The translations under genes were made by a program, and so were the position numbers. A stretch of DNA of 64,000 bases from Sediminibacillus massiliensis. Its GTDB lineage: Bacteria; Bacillota; Bacilli; Bacillales; Amphibacillaceae. The notes below the pieces were generated by a model that saw only the letters and a list, made by a program, of their open reading frames with translations, did no database searches and was not told the origin of the DNA. The stretch is taken from the NCBI RefSeq assembly GCF_900156915.1, contig NZ_LT732535.1, positions 2,739,211 to 2,803,210 on the forward strand, written 5' to 3'. Below are positions 20,052-32,364 of the stretch, in pieces (position 1 is the first letter of the stretch; every line of letters begins with the position of its first letter).

Positions 20052-20273
20052 ATGAGCGAACAAATCGAAATATCTACAGAATACATTCAATTGGGTCAGT
20101 TTTTGAAACTGGCCAATGTTTTGGAAACAGGCGGAATGGTGAAATTGTTCCTTGCAGAGTATGAAGTATATGTCAACGGTGAGTTGGAGAGCCGCCGGGG
20201 ACGAAAGCTTTACCCTGGGGATTCAGTGGATATAGAAGAAGTAGGTAGTTTTACAGTAGCTAAGTCTCCTTGA
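20052..20273 (+). CDS. yaaA: S4-domain protein YaaA
   Basis: 73 residues with the S4 RNA-binding pattern: FLKLANVLETGGMVKLFLAEYEVYVNGELESRRGRKL and a glycine turn before the end. Linked in relatives to ribosome assembly or RNA binding. ATG 20052 with AAGGTGA. It leads the yaaA-recF-remB-gyrB-gyrA string. Confidence 0.93.
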   Translation: MSEQIEISTEYIQLGQFLKLANVLETGGMVKLFLAEYEVYVNGELESRRGRKLYPGDSVDIEEVGSFTVAKSP

Positions 20274-20346
20274 TTCTAAAGGAGCTTGTTAGCAGAGATA
20301 GATGTACTCGTGCTATCGGGGGATAGTAGGAAGAAAGGGAATTTAG

Positions 20347-21459
20347 ATGCATATTAATCAGCTAACCCTTAAGAATTACCGTAATTATGATCATTTAGAG
20401 CTAACATTCGATGATAAAATCAATGTCATTATCGGAGAAAATGCCCAAGGCAAGACCAACCTGATGGAAGCTATCTATGTTTTGGGCTTTTCCAAGTCAC
20501 ATCGTACACCAAGAGATAAAGAACTTGTTCAATGGGAGAAAGAATATGCTAAAATAGAGGGAAGTGTGTTCAAGAGAAACAGGAAATTCCCACTCGAAAT
20601 CATCATTTCTTCCAAAGGCAAAAAAGCAAAGCTGAATCACTTAGAACAAAAGCGTCTTAGCGATTACATTGGAGCATTGAACATTGTCATGTTTGCTCCA
20701 GAGGACTTAAACCTAGTAAAAGGGAGTCCTCAGGTCCGAAGACGTTTTATTGACATGGAAATAGGACAGATACAACCTGTTTATATATACCACCTTGGTC
20801 AGTATCAAAAAATCCTGAAACAGAGGAACCACTTGCTGAAAGATCTTCAAAGGAAACATCAATCTGACCGGACGATGCTCCAAGTTCTTACCGACCAGTT
20901 GATTCAGCATGCGTCGATTATTGTCGAAAAACGATTTGCTTTTCTCAAGCTGTTGAGAAATTGGGCAGCACCGATCCATAAAGGGATCAGCAGAGGGCTG
21001 GAAGAACTGGAAATTCATTATGATGGGTCTGTAGAGGTATCAGAAGAGTGGAATAGGGAGAAAATAACTAGTATATATACCCAGAAATTCTCTGAAATGG
21101 AAAATAGAGAAGTAGAACGGGGGAATACATTGATCGGTCCCCACCGGGATGACTTGTTTTTCCTGGTAAATCAAAAAGATGTACAGACCTATGGTTCCCA
21201 GGGACAACAGCGGACAACGGCATTGTCATTGAAACTTGCGGAAATAGAGTTGATCAATAATGAAGTAGGCGAATATCCGATTCTCCTTTTAGACGATGTT
21301 TTGAGTGAATTGGATGACTTCAGGCAGTCACATTTACTGCATACCATTCAGGGAAAGGTCCAGACATTCGTTTCCACAACAAGTGTGGACGGAATCAAAC
21401 ATGAGACACTTGAGAAAGCTGAATTGTTCAGGATTGAAAAAGGACGAATCGTCAAATAG
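20347..21459 (+). CDS. recF: DNA replication and repair protein RecF
   Basis: 370 residues. Walker [14 protein letters not shown] (about residues 30-42), [14 protein letters not shown](V)RRRFID, the ABC-type signature [15 protein letters not shown], and Walker [14 protein letters not shown]. An SMC-like ATPase that loads RecA at gaps with RecO/RecR. Gene order and length are standard. Confidence 0.97.
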   Translation: MHINQLTLKNYRNYDHLELTFDDKINVIIGENAQGKTNLMEAIYVLGFSKSHRTPRDKELVQWEKEYAKIEGSVFKRNRKFPLEIIISSKGKKAKLNHLEQKRLSDYIGALNIVMFAPEDLNLVKGSPQVRRRFIDMEIGQIQPVYIYHLGQYQKILKQRNHLLKDLQRKHQSDRTMLQVLTDQLIQHASIIVEKRFAFLKLLRNWAAPIHKGISRGLEELEIHYDGSVEVSEEWNREKITSIYTQKFSEMENREVERGNTLIGPHRDDLFFLVNQKDVQTYGSQGQQRTTALSLKLAEIELINNEVGEYPILLLDDVLSELDDFRQSHLLHTIQGKVQTFVSTTSVDGIKHETLEKAELFRIEKGRIVK

Positions 21460-21475
21460 AAATGGGGGAAAAAAC

Positions 21476-21760
21476 GTGTTTATTCATATTGGGGCAGACA
21501 ATGTTATCCGTTCAGAAGATGTAGTGGCTATTATTGACCATCAACTGGTATCTTCATCCACTATTAACGAACAGATGCTGTTCAATCAACGGAAAAACAA
21601 AAAGGTACTTGATCCTTCCGATGAAGCCGTAAAATCCTTGGTCATCACGAAGGAGTATATCTATTACAGTCCCCTCTCGGTCCTTACTCTAAAGAAACGG
21701 GCCAGTATGATTTCCACCATAAGCAAACTAGAAGACTACTCAGAGTCTTTTGATGAATAA
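21476..21760 (+). CDS. remB: Extracellular matrix regulator RemB (YaaB)
   Basis: 94 residues from GTG 21476 (VFIHIGADNVIRSEDVVAI, then ITKEYIYYSPLSVLTLKKRA). B. subtilis RemB is 81 residues; this one has a slightly longer C-terminus. GGGG just upstream serves as ribosome site. RemA/RemB-type proteins control biofilm matrix genes. The place between recF and gyrB is diagnostic. Confidence 0.88.
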   Translation: MFIHIGADNVIRSEDVVAIIDHQLVSSSTINEQMLFNQRKNKKVLDPSDEAVKSLVITKEYIYYSPLSVLTLKKRASMISTISKLEDYSESFDE

Positions 21761-21794
21761 ATCGCTAGGTAATAACCCTTAATAAGAAGTGTAG

Positions 21795-23720
<1,926 letters not shown>

Positions 23721-23853
23721 TTCTTTAACAATAGAAATCTGATGAAATTAATATGCAGAGACTGCCCGTTTATAATGGCTTTCGGAAGCTGATCGAAATT
23801 CCGGGGGACACCTGTTGCAGTCTCTCTTCCTCATTCTGATAGGAGGTAATCTT

Positions 23854-26421
23854 ATGGTGGATCAACCACGTCCCCAAGTACAAGAAGTGAATATTAGCCA
23901 AGAAATGAGAACATCTTTTCTGGATTATGCGATGAGTGTCATCGTCTCCAGAGCCCTGCCCGATGTCAGAGACGGCCTGAAGCCGGTACACCGCCGAATT
24001 CTTTATGCTATGCATGATTTAGGGATGCATTCAGACAAAGCATATAAGAAATCTGCTCGTATCGTCGGTGAGGTAATCGGTAAATACCACCCACACGGCG
24101 ACTCGGCTGTATATGAGGCTATGGTCCGGATGGCTCAAGATTTCAGTTACCGGAATATGCTTGTAGACGGCCATGGAAACTTTGGTTCCGTCGACGGTGA
24201 CTCTGCAGCGGCCATGCGTTATACAGAAGCGCGGATGTCCAAAATATCGATGGAGTTGTTGAGAGATATCAACAAAGATACCATTGATTATACCGATAAC
24301 TATGACGGATCCGAAAAAGAGCCGATTGTCTTTCCATCCCGTTTTCCTAACTTGCTGGTGAATGGAGCATCGGGAATCGCGGTAGGTATGGCGACCAACA
24401 TCCCGCCTCATAATCTAGGAGAAACCATCGACGCCGTCCTGGCACTGAGCAAAGACCCAGATATCACCATTGAAGAGTTAATGGAAAACCATATATTCGG
24501 CCCTGACTTCCCGACAGCCGGTGAAATACTTGGAAGAAGTGGAATCCGTAAAGCTTACGAAACCGGTAAAGGATCGATTACTATCAGGGCAAAGACCCGG
24601 ATCGAGGAGCAGTCCAACGGAAAATCCACTATTCTCGTTGACGAACTCCCTTATCAAGTCAACAAAGCAAAGTTGATCGAGAAGATTGCAGAGCTTGTTC
24701 GCGATAAGCGGATTGAAGGCATCACAGATTTGCGGGATGAATCAGACCGGAATGGCATGCGGGTCGTCATCGAGCTGCGCCGGGACGTCAACCCAAATGT
24801 GGTATTAAACAACCTTTACAAACAGACTGCTATGCAGACATCTTTTGGTATCAACATGCTTGCACTTGTAGACGGTCATCCGCGAGTTTTAAATCTGAAA
24901 CAAACACTAAAGTATTATCTAGATCATCAGAAAGTCGTCATTAAGAGAAGAACGGCTTACGAGCTGCGAAAAGCAGAGGCGAGAGCGCATATCCTGGAAG
25001 GCCTGCGTGTTGCTCTTGATCATTTAGATGAAGTCATTGCCCTTATCAGACAATCTCAAACAACAGACATTGCAAGAGAAGGATTAATGACGAACTTCGA
25101 ACTCTCTGAGAAACAGGCACAAGCCATCCTGGACATGCGTTTACAACGACTGACCGGATTGGAAAGGGAAAAAATCGAACAAGAGTATCAGGACCTTATC
25201 AAACTGATTGCCGAACTGAAGGCAATTCTTGCTGATGAAGAGAAAGTATTGGAAATCATCCGAGAAGAACTGACAGAAGTCAAAGAGCGGTTCAGCGATG
25301 ACCGACGTACACAAATAGCGATCGGCGGTACGGACTTTATCGAGGACGAGGACCTGATACCGGAGGAAAATGTCGTCATTACATTGACACACCAAGGCTA
25401 TATCAAACGTCTTCCTTCTTCCACTTATCGTTCCCAGAAACGGGGCGGTAGAGGAATACAGGGAATGGGTACGAATGACGATGATTTTGTCGAACATTTG
25501 GTTTCCACTTCAACCCATGACACCCTCCTTTTCTTTACGAATAAAGGAAAAGTTTATAGGGCGAAAGGATATGAAGTTCCTGAATTCGGAAGGACGGCAA
25601 AAGGAATACCGGTCATCAACCTCATCGAAATAGAAAAAGAGGAATGGATCAATGCTGTCATCACCGTCAAAGAATTTGTCGAGGATTGGTATTTATTCTT
25701 TACGACCAGACAGGGTATTTCCAAACGGACCAAGTTATCCCAATTCGCCAATATAAGAAAAGGCGGCTTAATCGCTTTAAACTTACGGGAAGAAGATGAA
25801 TTGATTTCCGTCAGGTTGACCGATGGTGAACAACATATCATGATCGGTACGCAAAATGGTTATCTGATCAGGTTCCCGGAAGATCAAATCAGATCGATGG
25901 GACGGACAGCAGCAGGCGTTAAGGGTATTTCATTAAGAGACGATGACAAAGTCGTATCGATGGAAATAATTGAAGACGGGCTGCAAGTAATGAATGTTAC
26001 AAGCAAGGGTTATGGTAAACGGACACCGGCGATTGATTACCGTATAACCAATCGTGGCGGTAAGGGTATTGTCACTTCCAACTTAACAGAAAAAACCGGC
26101 AAAATCGTTGCTGTAAAAGCGGTGACCGGTGAGGAAGATGTCATGATCATTACTGCAGCAGGTGTACTTATCCGAATGCCTGTCGAAGGAATTTCGGTAA
26201 CCGGAAGAAATACACAAGGGGTTCGCTTGATTCGACTGCAAGAAGATGAAGAAGTTGCTACAGTCGCCAAAATCGAAACTGAAGAAGAACTGGAAGAGGT
26301 TTTGGAAGAAACGGAAACTACGGTCGAAGAGAATGAACAAATTCCTGTTGATCCAGAAAAGGTAGAAGAACTGCTGGATGAACAAGAAGAGAAAGAATTG
26401 GAAGAGGACGACGAGGAATAA
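23854..26421 (+). CDS. gyrA: DNA gyrase subunit A
   Basis: 855 residues from ATG 23854, which has AGGAGGTAA 4 nt upstream. An earlier in-frame ATG has no site. Breakage-reunion domain: [28 protein letters not shown] equivalent (SFLDYAMSV..), [20 protein letters not shown] (quinolone region; the usual Ser-Ala window reads DSAV) and YTEARMSK with the catalytic Tyr. A C-terminal beta-pinwheel with the GyrA box [10 protein letters not shown] follows. The tail is very acidic (many Glu/Asp over the last 50 residues). Confidence 0.97.
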   Translation: MVDQPRPQVQEVNISQEMRTSFLDYAMSVIVSRALPDVRDGLKPVHRRILYAMHDLGMHSDKAYKKSARIVGEVIGKYHPHGDSAVYEAMVRMAQDFSYRNMLVDGHGNFGSVDGDSAAAMRYTEARMSKISMELLRDINKDTIDYTDNYDGSEKEPIVFPSRFPNLLVNGASGIAVGMATNIPPHNLGETIDAVLALSKDPDITIEELMENHIFGPDFPTAGEILGRSGIRKAYETGKGSITIRAKTRIEEQSNGKSTILVDELPYQVNKAKLIEKIAELVRDKRIEGITDLRDESDRNGMRVVIELRRDVNPNVVLNNLYKQTAMQTSFGINMLALVDGHPRVLNLKQTLKYYLDHQKVVIKRRTAYELRKAEARAHILEGLRVALDHLDEVIALIRQSQTTDIAREGLMTNFELSEKQAQAILDMRLQRLTGLEREKIEQEYQDLIKLIAELKAILADEEKVLEIIREELTEVKERFSDDRRTQIAIGGTDFIEDEDLIPEENVVITLTHQGYIKRLPSSTYRSQKRGGRGIQGMGTNDDDFVEHLVSTSTHDTLLFFTNKGKVYRAKGYEVPEFGRTAKGIPVINLIEIEKEEWINAVITVKEFVEDWYLFFTTRQGISKRTKLSQFANIRKGGLIALNLREEDELISVRLTDGEQHIMIGTQNGYLIRFPEDQIRSMGRTAAGVKGISLRDDDKVVSMEIIEDGLQVMNVTSKGYGKRTPAIDYRITNRGGKGIVTSNLTEKTGKIVAVKAVTGEEDVMIITAAGVLIRMPVEGISVTGRNTQGVRLIRLQEDEEVATVAKIETEEELEEVLEETETTVEENEQIPVDPEKVEELLDEQEEKELEEDDEE

Positions 26422-26433
26422 CTAGGAACGAAT

Positions 26434-26470
26434 TAGGGACTGGCTTAGATCAAAGGCCAGTCCCTATCTA
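26434..26470 (+). terminator. Probable terminator after gyrA
   Basis: 11-bp perfect stem TAGGGACTGGC / GCCAGTCCCTA 12 nt past the gyrA stop. The following TCTATAATT is a weak T-run. Confidence 0.6.
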
Positions 26471-26515
26471 TAATTGCATGGCGAGTAGCAGTAAGGAATC
26501 TTAAGGGGGATGAAA

Positions 26516-27613
26516 ATGAGAGTGCATCCGGAGCAGTTGGTCCTGGGGTGTGTTGTCACGAAAGATGTAATTGGCAAAACAGGCCGGCCGATAGTTGTTG
26601 AAAAAACAGTTTTAAACGAAAAATTAATTGAATTTTTGCAAAGGTTTTTAATTAAAGAAGTAGAGGTATCCTCCAAGCTTTCCGATGGTACCGCTTTTGT
26701 TCCTGAAGATTATCCGACTGACTCCCGCAACACACAGGAAAAACATGAAAGAAAAGCGGCCCAAGAAAATCTATCCTTCATGGAGTTATACTATCATACC
26801 GTAAAACAATATAAGCTGTTGTTCGATAGTTGGAGACAAGGAGCAGAAGTCGATCCACTTACCGTCAGCAGACTGTTATTTCCACTTTTGAAAAAACTTG
26901 ATGAGATAGGTCTGAAAATTTTATCACTTCAAAGGCTGATACCGAAAGAAGATTACATATATCACCATCCAGTTATGACTTCTCTTCTCGCTTCTTTGCT
27001 TGCCAGGAAATGCGGCTATGAAAAAGAGGCAGTCCAGGTGGGAATTGCCGGTTTCCTGGCTGACTGCGGAATGGCTAAATTGGATGAATCGATTATTATG
27101 AAAAAAGGGCCTCTTACGAAAAAAGAGTATGAAGAAATGAAAAAGCATCCGACCTATTCTTACCGGATGGTGGAAAACATCTCTTCCATCACCAAAGATG
27201 TTAAATTAGGCATTTTGCAACATCACGAAAAATTGGATGGAACCGGCTATCCGATGGCGGTTAAATTGGAAAGAATCCATCCATATGCCAGGATATTGGC
27301 AATATGCGATATGTACGATGCAATGACCTCTGAACGAATGTATCAGGAGAGGCAGTCACCTTTCAAGGTGGTGGAAGAAATGGTTTATGACCAATTCGGA
27401 AAATATGACCACCGTATGGTCGAGGCATTTGTGTCTACTTTGACAAATTTCTCGGCAGGCACAAAGGTAAGGCTATCTTCTGGAGAAGAGGCGGAAATAG
27501 TTTTTATTGAATCCAAATTCCCGACCCGCCCGATGGTAAGATTGATTGAGAAAGAAATGATCGTTCCATTGAAAGACGAAAAGTCCTTATATATCGAGGA
27601 AATATTGAACTAA
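26516..27613 (+). CDS. HD-GYP domain phosphodiesterase
   Basis: 365 residues. A variable N-terminal part (1-130) precedes an HD-GYP domain: YHHPVMTSLLASLLARKCGY, GFLADCGMAKLD (in place of the usual HDIGK), KHPTYSYRM, QHHEKLDGTGYP, IHPYARILAICDMYDAMTSERMY. The GYP-type HHEKLDGTGYP is intact. Such proteins typically hydrolyse cyclic di-GMP. The catalytic HD appears as AD (FLADCGM), so activity is uncertain. Start: ATG 26516 is 7 nt from AAGGGGG; ATG 26510 is too close to it. Confidence 0.85.
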   Translation: MRVHPEQLVLGCVVTKDVIGKTGRPIVVEKTVLNEKLIEFLQRFLIKEVEVSSKLSDGTAFVPEDYPTDSRNTQEKHERKAAQENLSFMELYYHTVKQYKLLFDSWRQGAEVDPLTVSRLLFPLLKKLDEIGLKILSLQRLIPKEDYIYHHPVMTSLLASLLARKCGYEKEAVQVGIAGFLADCGMAKLDESIIMKKGPLTKKEYEEMKKHPTYSYRMVENISSITKDVKLGILQHHEKLDGTGYPMAVKLERIHPYARILAICDMYDAMTSERMYQERQSPFKVVEEMVYDQFGKYDHRMVEAFVSTLTNFSAGTKVRLSSGEEAEIVFIESKFPTRPMVRLIEKEMIVPLKDEKSLYIEEILN

Positions 27614-27616
27614 TTG

Positions 27617-27728
27617 AAGAACTAAGGGATAAAGTGAACCTTCAATCACTGCGGTTATGGCCAGCGTCCGCTGATTGTTTGCTGCATTGCGATTTTGGTG
27701 CAGACGACTCTCCCTTAGTTCTTTTTAT
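27617..27728. terminator. Long inverted repeat between convergent HD-GYP gene and yaaC
   Basis: AAGAACTAAGGG just past the HD-GYP stop pairs perfectly with CCCTTAGTTCTT, which overlaps the yaaC stop; T's follow on the plus strand. The arms enclose about 80 nt with an inner CTGCA/TGCAG hairpin. It may act as a bidirectional terminator, but the loop is unusually long. Confidence 0.5.
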
Positions 27729-28704
27729 TGTGCTTTTCCAACAAGTAATATCCAAGTATATTCGGGATTTTTTGGGAAGTTACTTCCATGAATAAACGAA
27801 TGAATGAATAGTCGGTATTAGGCAGTGTATGAAGAAGGTCGCCCCACCACTCTGTCTCATATCGGCATATCATGCTTAAGTTATATAAAAGCAAATAATG
27901 TGACATCACCTCATGCCAATTGTGACCAGAGCGTTTACGGACAGGGAAATAAACATTTTCTTCTTCCAAATGGAATACAGCCGGTGAATTCATAAGTGGA
28001 GACACGTATTCGGAAAGCTTTATAACGAACTGTTCTTTCTCCAGCTGGTGGTCCATCACCGGAAAATAGTTGTTTATATACGAGAGAAAGCTTTTTTCGG
28101 TGAGATGGAAGTCATCCAGTATGTTTGCAGGAAAAGTGAATGTTTTTTCTTTTATAGAACCCACTTTTATCAATGGAAAACTGCCAGCATGAAAAAAGAA
28201 CAAGTCATTCATTTCCGGTATCCCTTCCAGCAGTTCCTGCATCGTTTTTTTCTCATTGCTCCTATTTTCCATATGGAATAGATGACTTGCGAAATAAGGA
28301 AAAAGCCCTTTATGCTGTATTTTGACTTCATCTTTTAAAAAGGAGTATTGCTGTTTTTTCCTTTTTCTAGTTGATACCCCGTGGGCCAGAACAGACGTGT
28401 TCTCCGGATATCCCGGTTTAACAGTCAGCAGGCATGCCTTCAACAGGTGAACCATCCCATAAAAGTAAAGAATCGGTTGTATCATAAAAGGGGAATCTTT
28501 TCCCGATTTATAGAAAGTCTGCCCATGCTGCAAATAATAAAGAAAACGGTAGCAATTTTGATAGCCGTATTTTTGGGGATCGTCCATCTTTTCTTTTTCA
28601 TAGCAACTTGTCAAATATTGTTGAGCCGATTCAGCTGAATGTAAGTAAGTAAGAAAGCTGTTGACCTTATCCTTCCACATAAAGTAATCCCTTTCAATAT
28701 CCAT
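27715..28704 (-). CDS. yaaC: YaaC family protein
   Basis: 329 residues, in the YaaC position next to guaB. Family-like stretches: QKYGYQNCYRFLYYLQHGQTFY, FYGMVHLLKACLLTV, LAHGVSTRKRKKQ. No enzymatic motif is visible and function is unknown. Its C-terminal SQKIPNILGYYLLEKHNKK matches the family ending. The divergent neighbour is guaB. Confidence 0.85.
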   Translation of the reverse strand: MDIERDYFMWKDKVNSFLTYLHSAESAQQYLTSCYEKEKMDDPQKYGYQNCYRFLYYLQHGQTFYKSGKDSPFMIQPILYFYGMVHLLKACLLTVKPGYPENTSVLAHGVSTRKRKKQQYSFLKDEVKIQHKGLFPYFASHLFHMENRSNEKKTMQELLEGIPEMNDLFFFHAGSFPLIKVGSIKEKTFTFPANILDDFHLTEKSFLSYINNYFPVMDHQLEKEQFVIKLSEYVSPLMNSPAVFHLEEENVYFPVRKRSGHNWHEVMSHYLLLYNLSMICRYETEWWGDLLHTLPNTDYSFIRLFMEVTSQKIPNILGYYLLEKHNKKN

Positions 28705-28882
28705 CGATAATTTCTGAATTTTCCTACATTTAAAAAGAAAACGCAGTCATTTTTTTCTAGTCAAAAAATGTAGAATTTAAGCTTGAAAAAGCAAAACGCT
28801 TGTCGTATTGTAAGTAACAATAAGATTTTAGGTACTTGGAATTATTTTAACCAATTTAACACAAACCATTATAAAAGCTTAA

Positions 28883-30364
<1,482 letters not shown>

Positions 30365-30375
30365 TAGGGAACAAG

Positions 30376-30410
30376 AAAAAACTGAGCCGTAAAGGGGCTC
30401 AGTTTTTTTA
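30376..30410 (+). terminator. Terminator after guaB
   Basis: Stem ACTGAGCC / GGCTCAGT with A's before and seven T's after, 16 nt past the guaB stop. Confidence 0.88.
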
Positions 30411-30442
30411 TGACTTTTCGCAAATATTGTCGCTTTTCCTAT

Positions 30443-30546
30443 AAGCGGAGGAAAAATACGAGACTCCAGTGGGAAAGGAACAGTCTGAAGACCCCGCAGC
30501 CGGCGCTTTTTGCCAGCGAGGAGGCTGAAGCGTTCCCCACGGAAAG
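30443..30546 (+). repeat. Dispersed intergenic repeat, copy D, left part
   Basis: AAGCGGAGGAAAAATACGAG to CCCCACGGAAAG, collinear with copy C from 16318 and then abruptly ending at the IS110 boundary. Its continuation is at 32112. This fills the spacer after the guaB terminator. Confidence 0.88.
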
Positions 30547-30669
30547 ACCAGCTATGGAAAGTCAAGGTTATATTGAAAATGTTTTGAAGTTATTTTCACT
30601 TAAAAAAAGGCATATCAAACTACACCTCCAGAAGAGGCGTTTTTTAAGAATTTATTCTCTTATCTTGGA

Positions 30670-31860
30670 TTATTTCACATGTGGTTCATAAGGCTTGTTA
30701 TCTCGCAATATGGCAAAAACAATACGTGTAAGTTTTCTTGCTACGGCACCCACGGCTACATAATGGCCCTTTCCCTTAGCTCTTAACTTTTTGTAGTATT
30801 GGGATAACGCTGGATTACACTGACTTGCAGAAAATGCAGCACACCATAAGGCTCGTCTCAGATAAGGGGATCCCCTTTTCGACATGTGTACTTCCGAAGC
30901 GTTGAAATTTCCAGATTGCTTCACTGCTGGATCCAAGCCTGCAAATGCCACTAATTGCTCGGGACGTTCAAAACGATCTATGGAGCCTACTTCCCCCATG
31001 ATTACAGCTGCCGTGACATCACCAATCCCTTTTATGGTGGTTAAATAAGTCTCTTGTTGCTCGATGAGTGTTTTGAGATTTTCCTCAATCTTTTTAACTT
31101 GATGATCTAGTAAAGACAGTTGTTCAAGTAACAGATGAATTTGGGTTCTGAAAGCATCCGTGGCGATGGAAATGCCAAAGCTCTCCTCTGCAGAATCTTT
31201 GATCTTTGTTGCCTTTTCAAGTGCTCGTTTTTTTCCGTAAGATTGTTTACTAGCTTCATTTAAAAATGCAGCTAAGTCATTGGTATCAATGGATTGTATA
31301 TCTTCAGGCATTGGATAATACTCGAGTAATTTGGCTGAAGACTGACCAAATACTTCTGAGAATAAGTCTTCATATTCTGGAAAGACCTGGTCAAGGAGAG
31401 AGACGATCTTGTGTTTGATATCCGAACTTTGATCTACGATGGAATAACGCAGCCGTTCTAGATGCCTGATACGCAGGAGATCTTCTTCAATAAAAGGAGT
31501 TGCTTCTGGGGCGTCAATACGAATAACTTGAGCAATAAGAAAAGCATCACGCGTATCGGTTTTGGTCTTGCGAATATAAAAATTGCGCAAAGCATCCGAC
31601 TGTAATGGGTTAAATGCCGTTATTTTAAAGCTGAGTTGATGTAAAAAGGTAAAAACGGAGAGCCAATAATGTCCCGTTGCTTCTAAGCCGCAAGCACAAT
31701 TATCCGGGGTAAGTTGATGCTTGTTTATAAAAGCTAACAATTTATCACTTCCGGCTTTAGAATTAGAAAATCGAAGGGTTTTCCCAATGGGATTCCCCCT
31801 ATCATCTATCACTCCGGCTTCATGCATGTTTTTGCCTATATCAATACCCAAGTAATACAT
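30670..31860 (-). CDS. IS110-family transposase (DEDD recombinase)
   Basis: 396 residues, intact. N-terminal RuvC-like DEDD domain with D7 (GIDIGK), E60 (CGLEATGHYW), D102 and D105 (KTDTRDAFLIA). A coiled-coil linker at about 240-275 follows, then a Tnp domain with GIGDVTAAVIMGEVG, FAGLDPAVKQSG (probable catalytic Ser316) and SKRGSPYLRRAL. This is the family that uses a bridge RNA to pair donor and target DNA. The ORF starts at ATG 31860 with only a weak GGTGGTG site. Confidence 0.96.
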   Translation of the reverse strand: MYYLGIDIGKNMHEAGVIDDRGNPIGKTLRFSNSKAGSDKLLAFINKHQLTPDNCACGLEATGHYWLSVFTFLHQLSFKITAFNPLQSDALRNFYIRKTKTDTRDAFLIAQVIRIDAPEATPFIEEDLLRIRHLERLRYSIVDQSSDIKHKIVSLLDQVFPEYEDLFSEVFGQSSAKLLEYYPMPEDIQSIDTNDLAAFLNEASKQSYGKKRALEKATKIKDSAEESFGISIATDAFRTQIHLLLEQLSLLDHQVKKIEENLKTLIEQQETYLTTIKGIGDVTAAVIMGEVGSIDRFERPEQLVAFAGLDPAVKQSGNFNASEVHMSKRGSPYLRRALWCAAFSASQCNPALSQYYKKLRAKGKGHYVAVGAVARKLTRIVFAILRDNKPYEPHVK

Positions 31861-31867
31861 GTAAACA

Positions 31868-32054
31868 CCACCCGTATGATAATTAAATCAGATAGGGGAG
31901 ATCCTCCACATCTTTATAGATATCCATGCTCGTTCGATATCCGACAACATCTGTGTCATCCAGCTGATACGGATCATTCTACAAAGAAGGAGGTGTCTGA
32001 CTTTCCGACGAAGACAAAGCTTCAAGCGAGTTTTACGACAACCTCCATCTGATT
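31868..32054 (-). ncRNA. Predicted bridge RNA of the IS110 element
   Basis: Non-coding segment between the left element end and the transposase. On the minus strand a -10 (TATAAT, plus coordinates 32061-32066) puts the start near 32054. The first loop has ACTCGCTT (32024-32031), a GAAG/CTTC hairpin, then CGGAAAG (32001-32007); these match the left target top strand and the reverse complement of the right target. The second loop has AGCTGG (31960-31965), a GACA/TGTC hairpin, then ACGAG (31929-31933), matching the element's own ends less fully. Ends of the RNA are estimates. Confidence 0.78.
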
Positions 32055-32111
32055 ACCCCCATTATACAAATATAATGGAGGCCCTTAAATTAAGGTTACC
32101 TATATCATACG

Positions 32112-32165
32112 AGCGAGTATTTTCCGCAGCATCGGCTTACCAGTCAATCTGAAAAGAATGGGAGG
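32112..32165 (+). repeat. Dispersed intergenic repeat, copy D, right part
   Basis: AGCGAGTATTTTCCGCAGC and following bases continue copy D after the IS110 element. The stretch after the repeat end (AATCTGAAAAGAATGGGAGGAAG) also resembles the flank of copy A (AATCCGAAAAGGATGGGAGGAAG), so the homologous unit extends beyond the core. Confidence 0.82.
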
Positions 32166-32306
32166 AAGTCACTCTGGAGTTATGTTGTAGTTTAGGTTTA
32201 TCCAGAAACAAAAATCTTCATAAAACAGCCTTTATCAAAATCTTTTTTCCTTGTAAAAGACAGGACAAACAGCTATATTATATGTAAGGATAGTTTACAT
32301 GAATAT

Positions 32307-32336
32307 TTGAATCTATAAAAACTTATTTGCTATAAT
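32307..32336 (+). promoter_or_regulatory. Sigma-A type promoter for the TAXI-TRAP operon
   Basis: TTGAAT, 18-bp spacer, TATAAT, with a TG one base before the -10 (extended -10). It lies 28 nt before the TAXI gene start codon. The rest of the gap from the IS end to here shows no gene. Confidence 0.7.
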
Positions 32337-32364
32337 AAGTTATATTCTGAAAAGGGGGTAAATT

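Larger units (their letters stand above)
30547..32113 (-). mobile_element. IS110-family insertion element
   Basis: The boundaries are read by comparing copies of the repeat. Copy C reads CGGAAAGCGAGT without a break. Copy D reads CGGAAAG up to 30546 and then resumes with AGCGAGTATT from 32112. Read in transposase direction, the target is ACTCG-CT-TTCCG with a CT core found at both ends. Removing 1567 bp restores the repeat. There are no inverted terminal repeats, as expected for IS110. It contains one transposase and an upstream non-coding segment of about 250 bp (see bridge RNA). Confidence 0.88.

Noticed and set aside
32041-32100. Inverted repeats near the IS end (CTCCATTATA / TATAATGGAG, CCTTAAATTAAGG) as terminal inverted repeats of the element
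   Set aside because: They have no partner at the other end; IS110 elements lack terminal inverted repeats, and the repeat comparison places the end at 32111.
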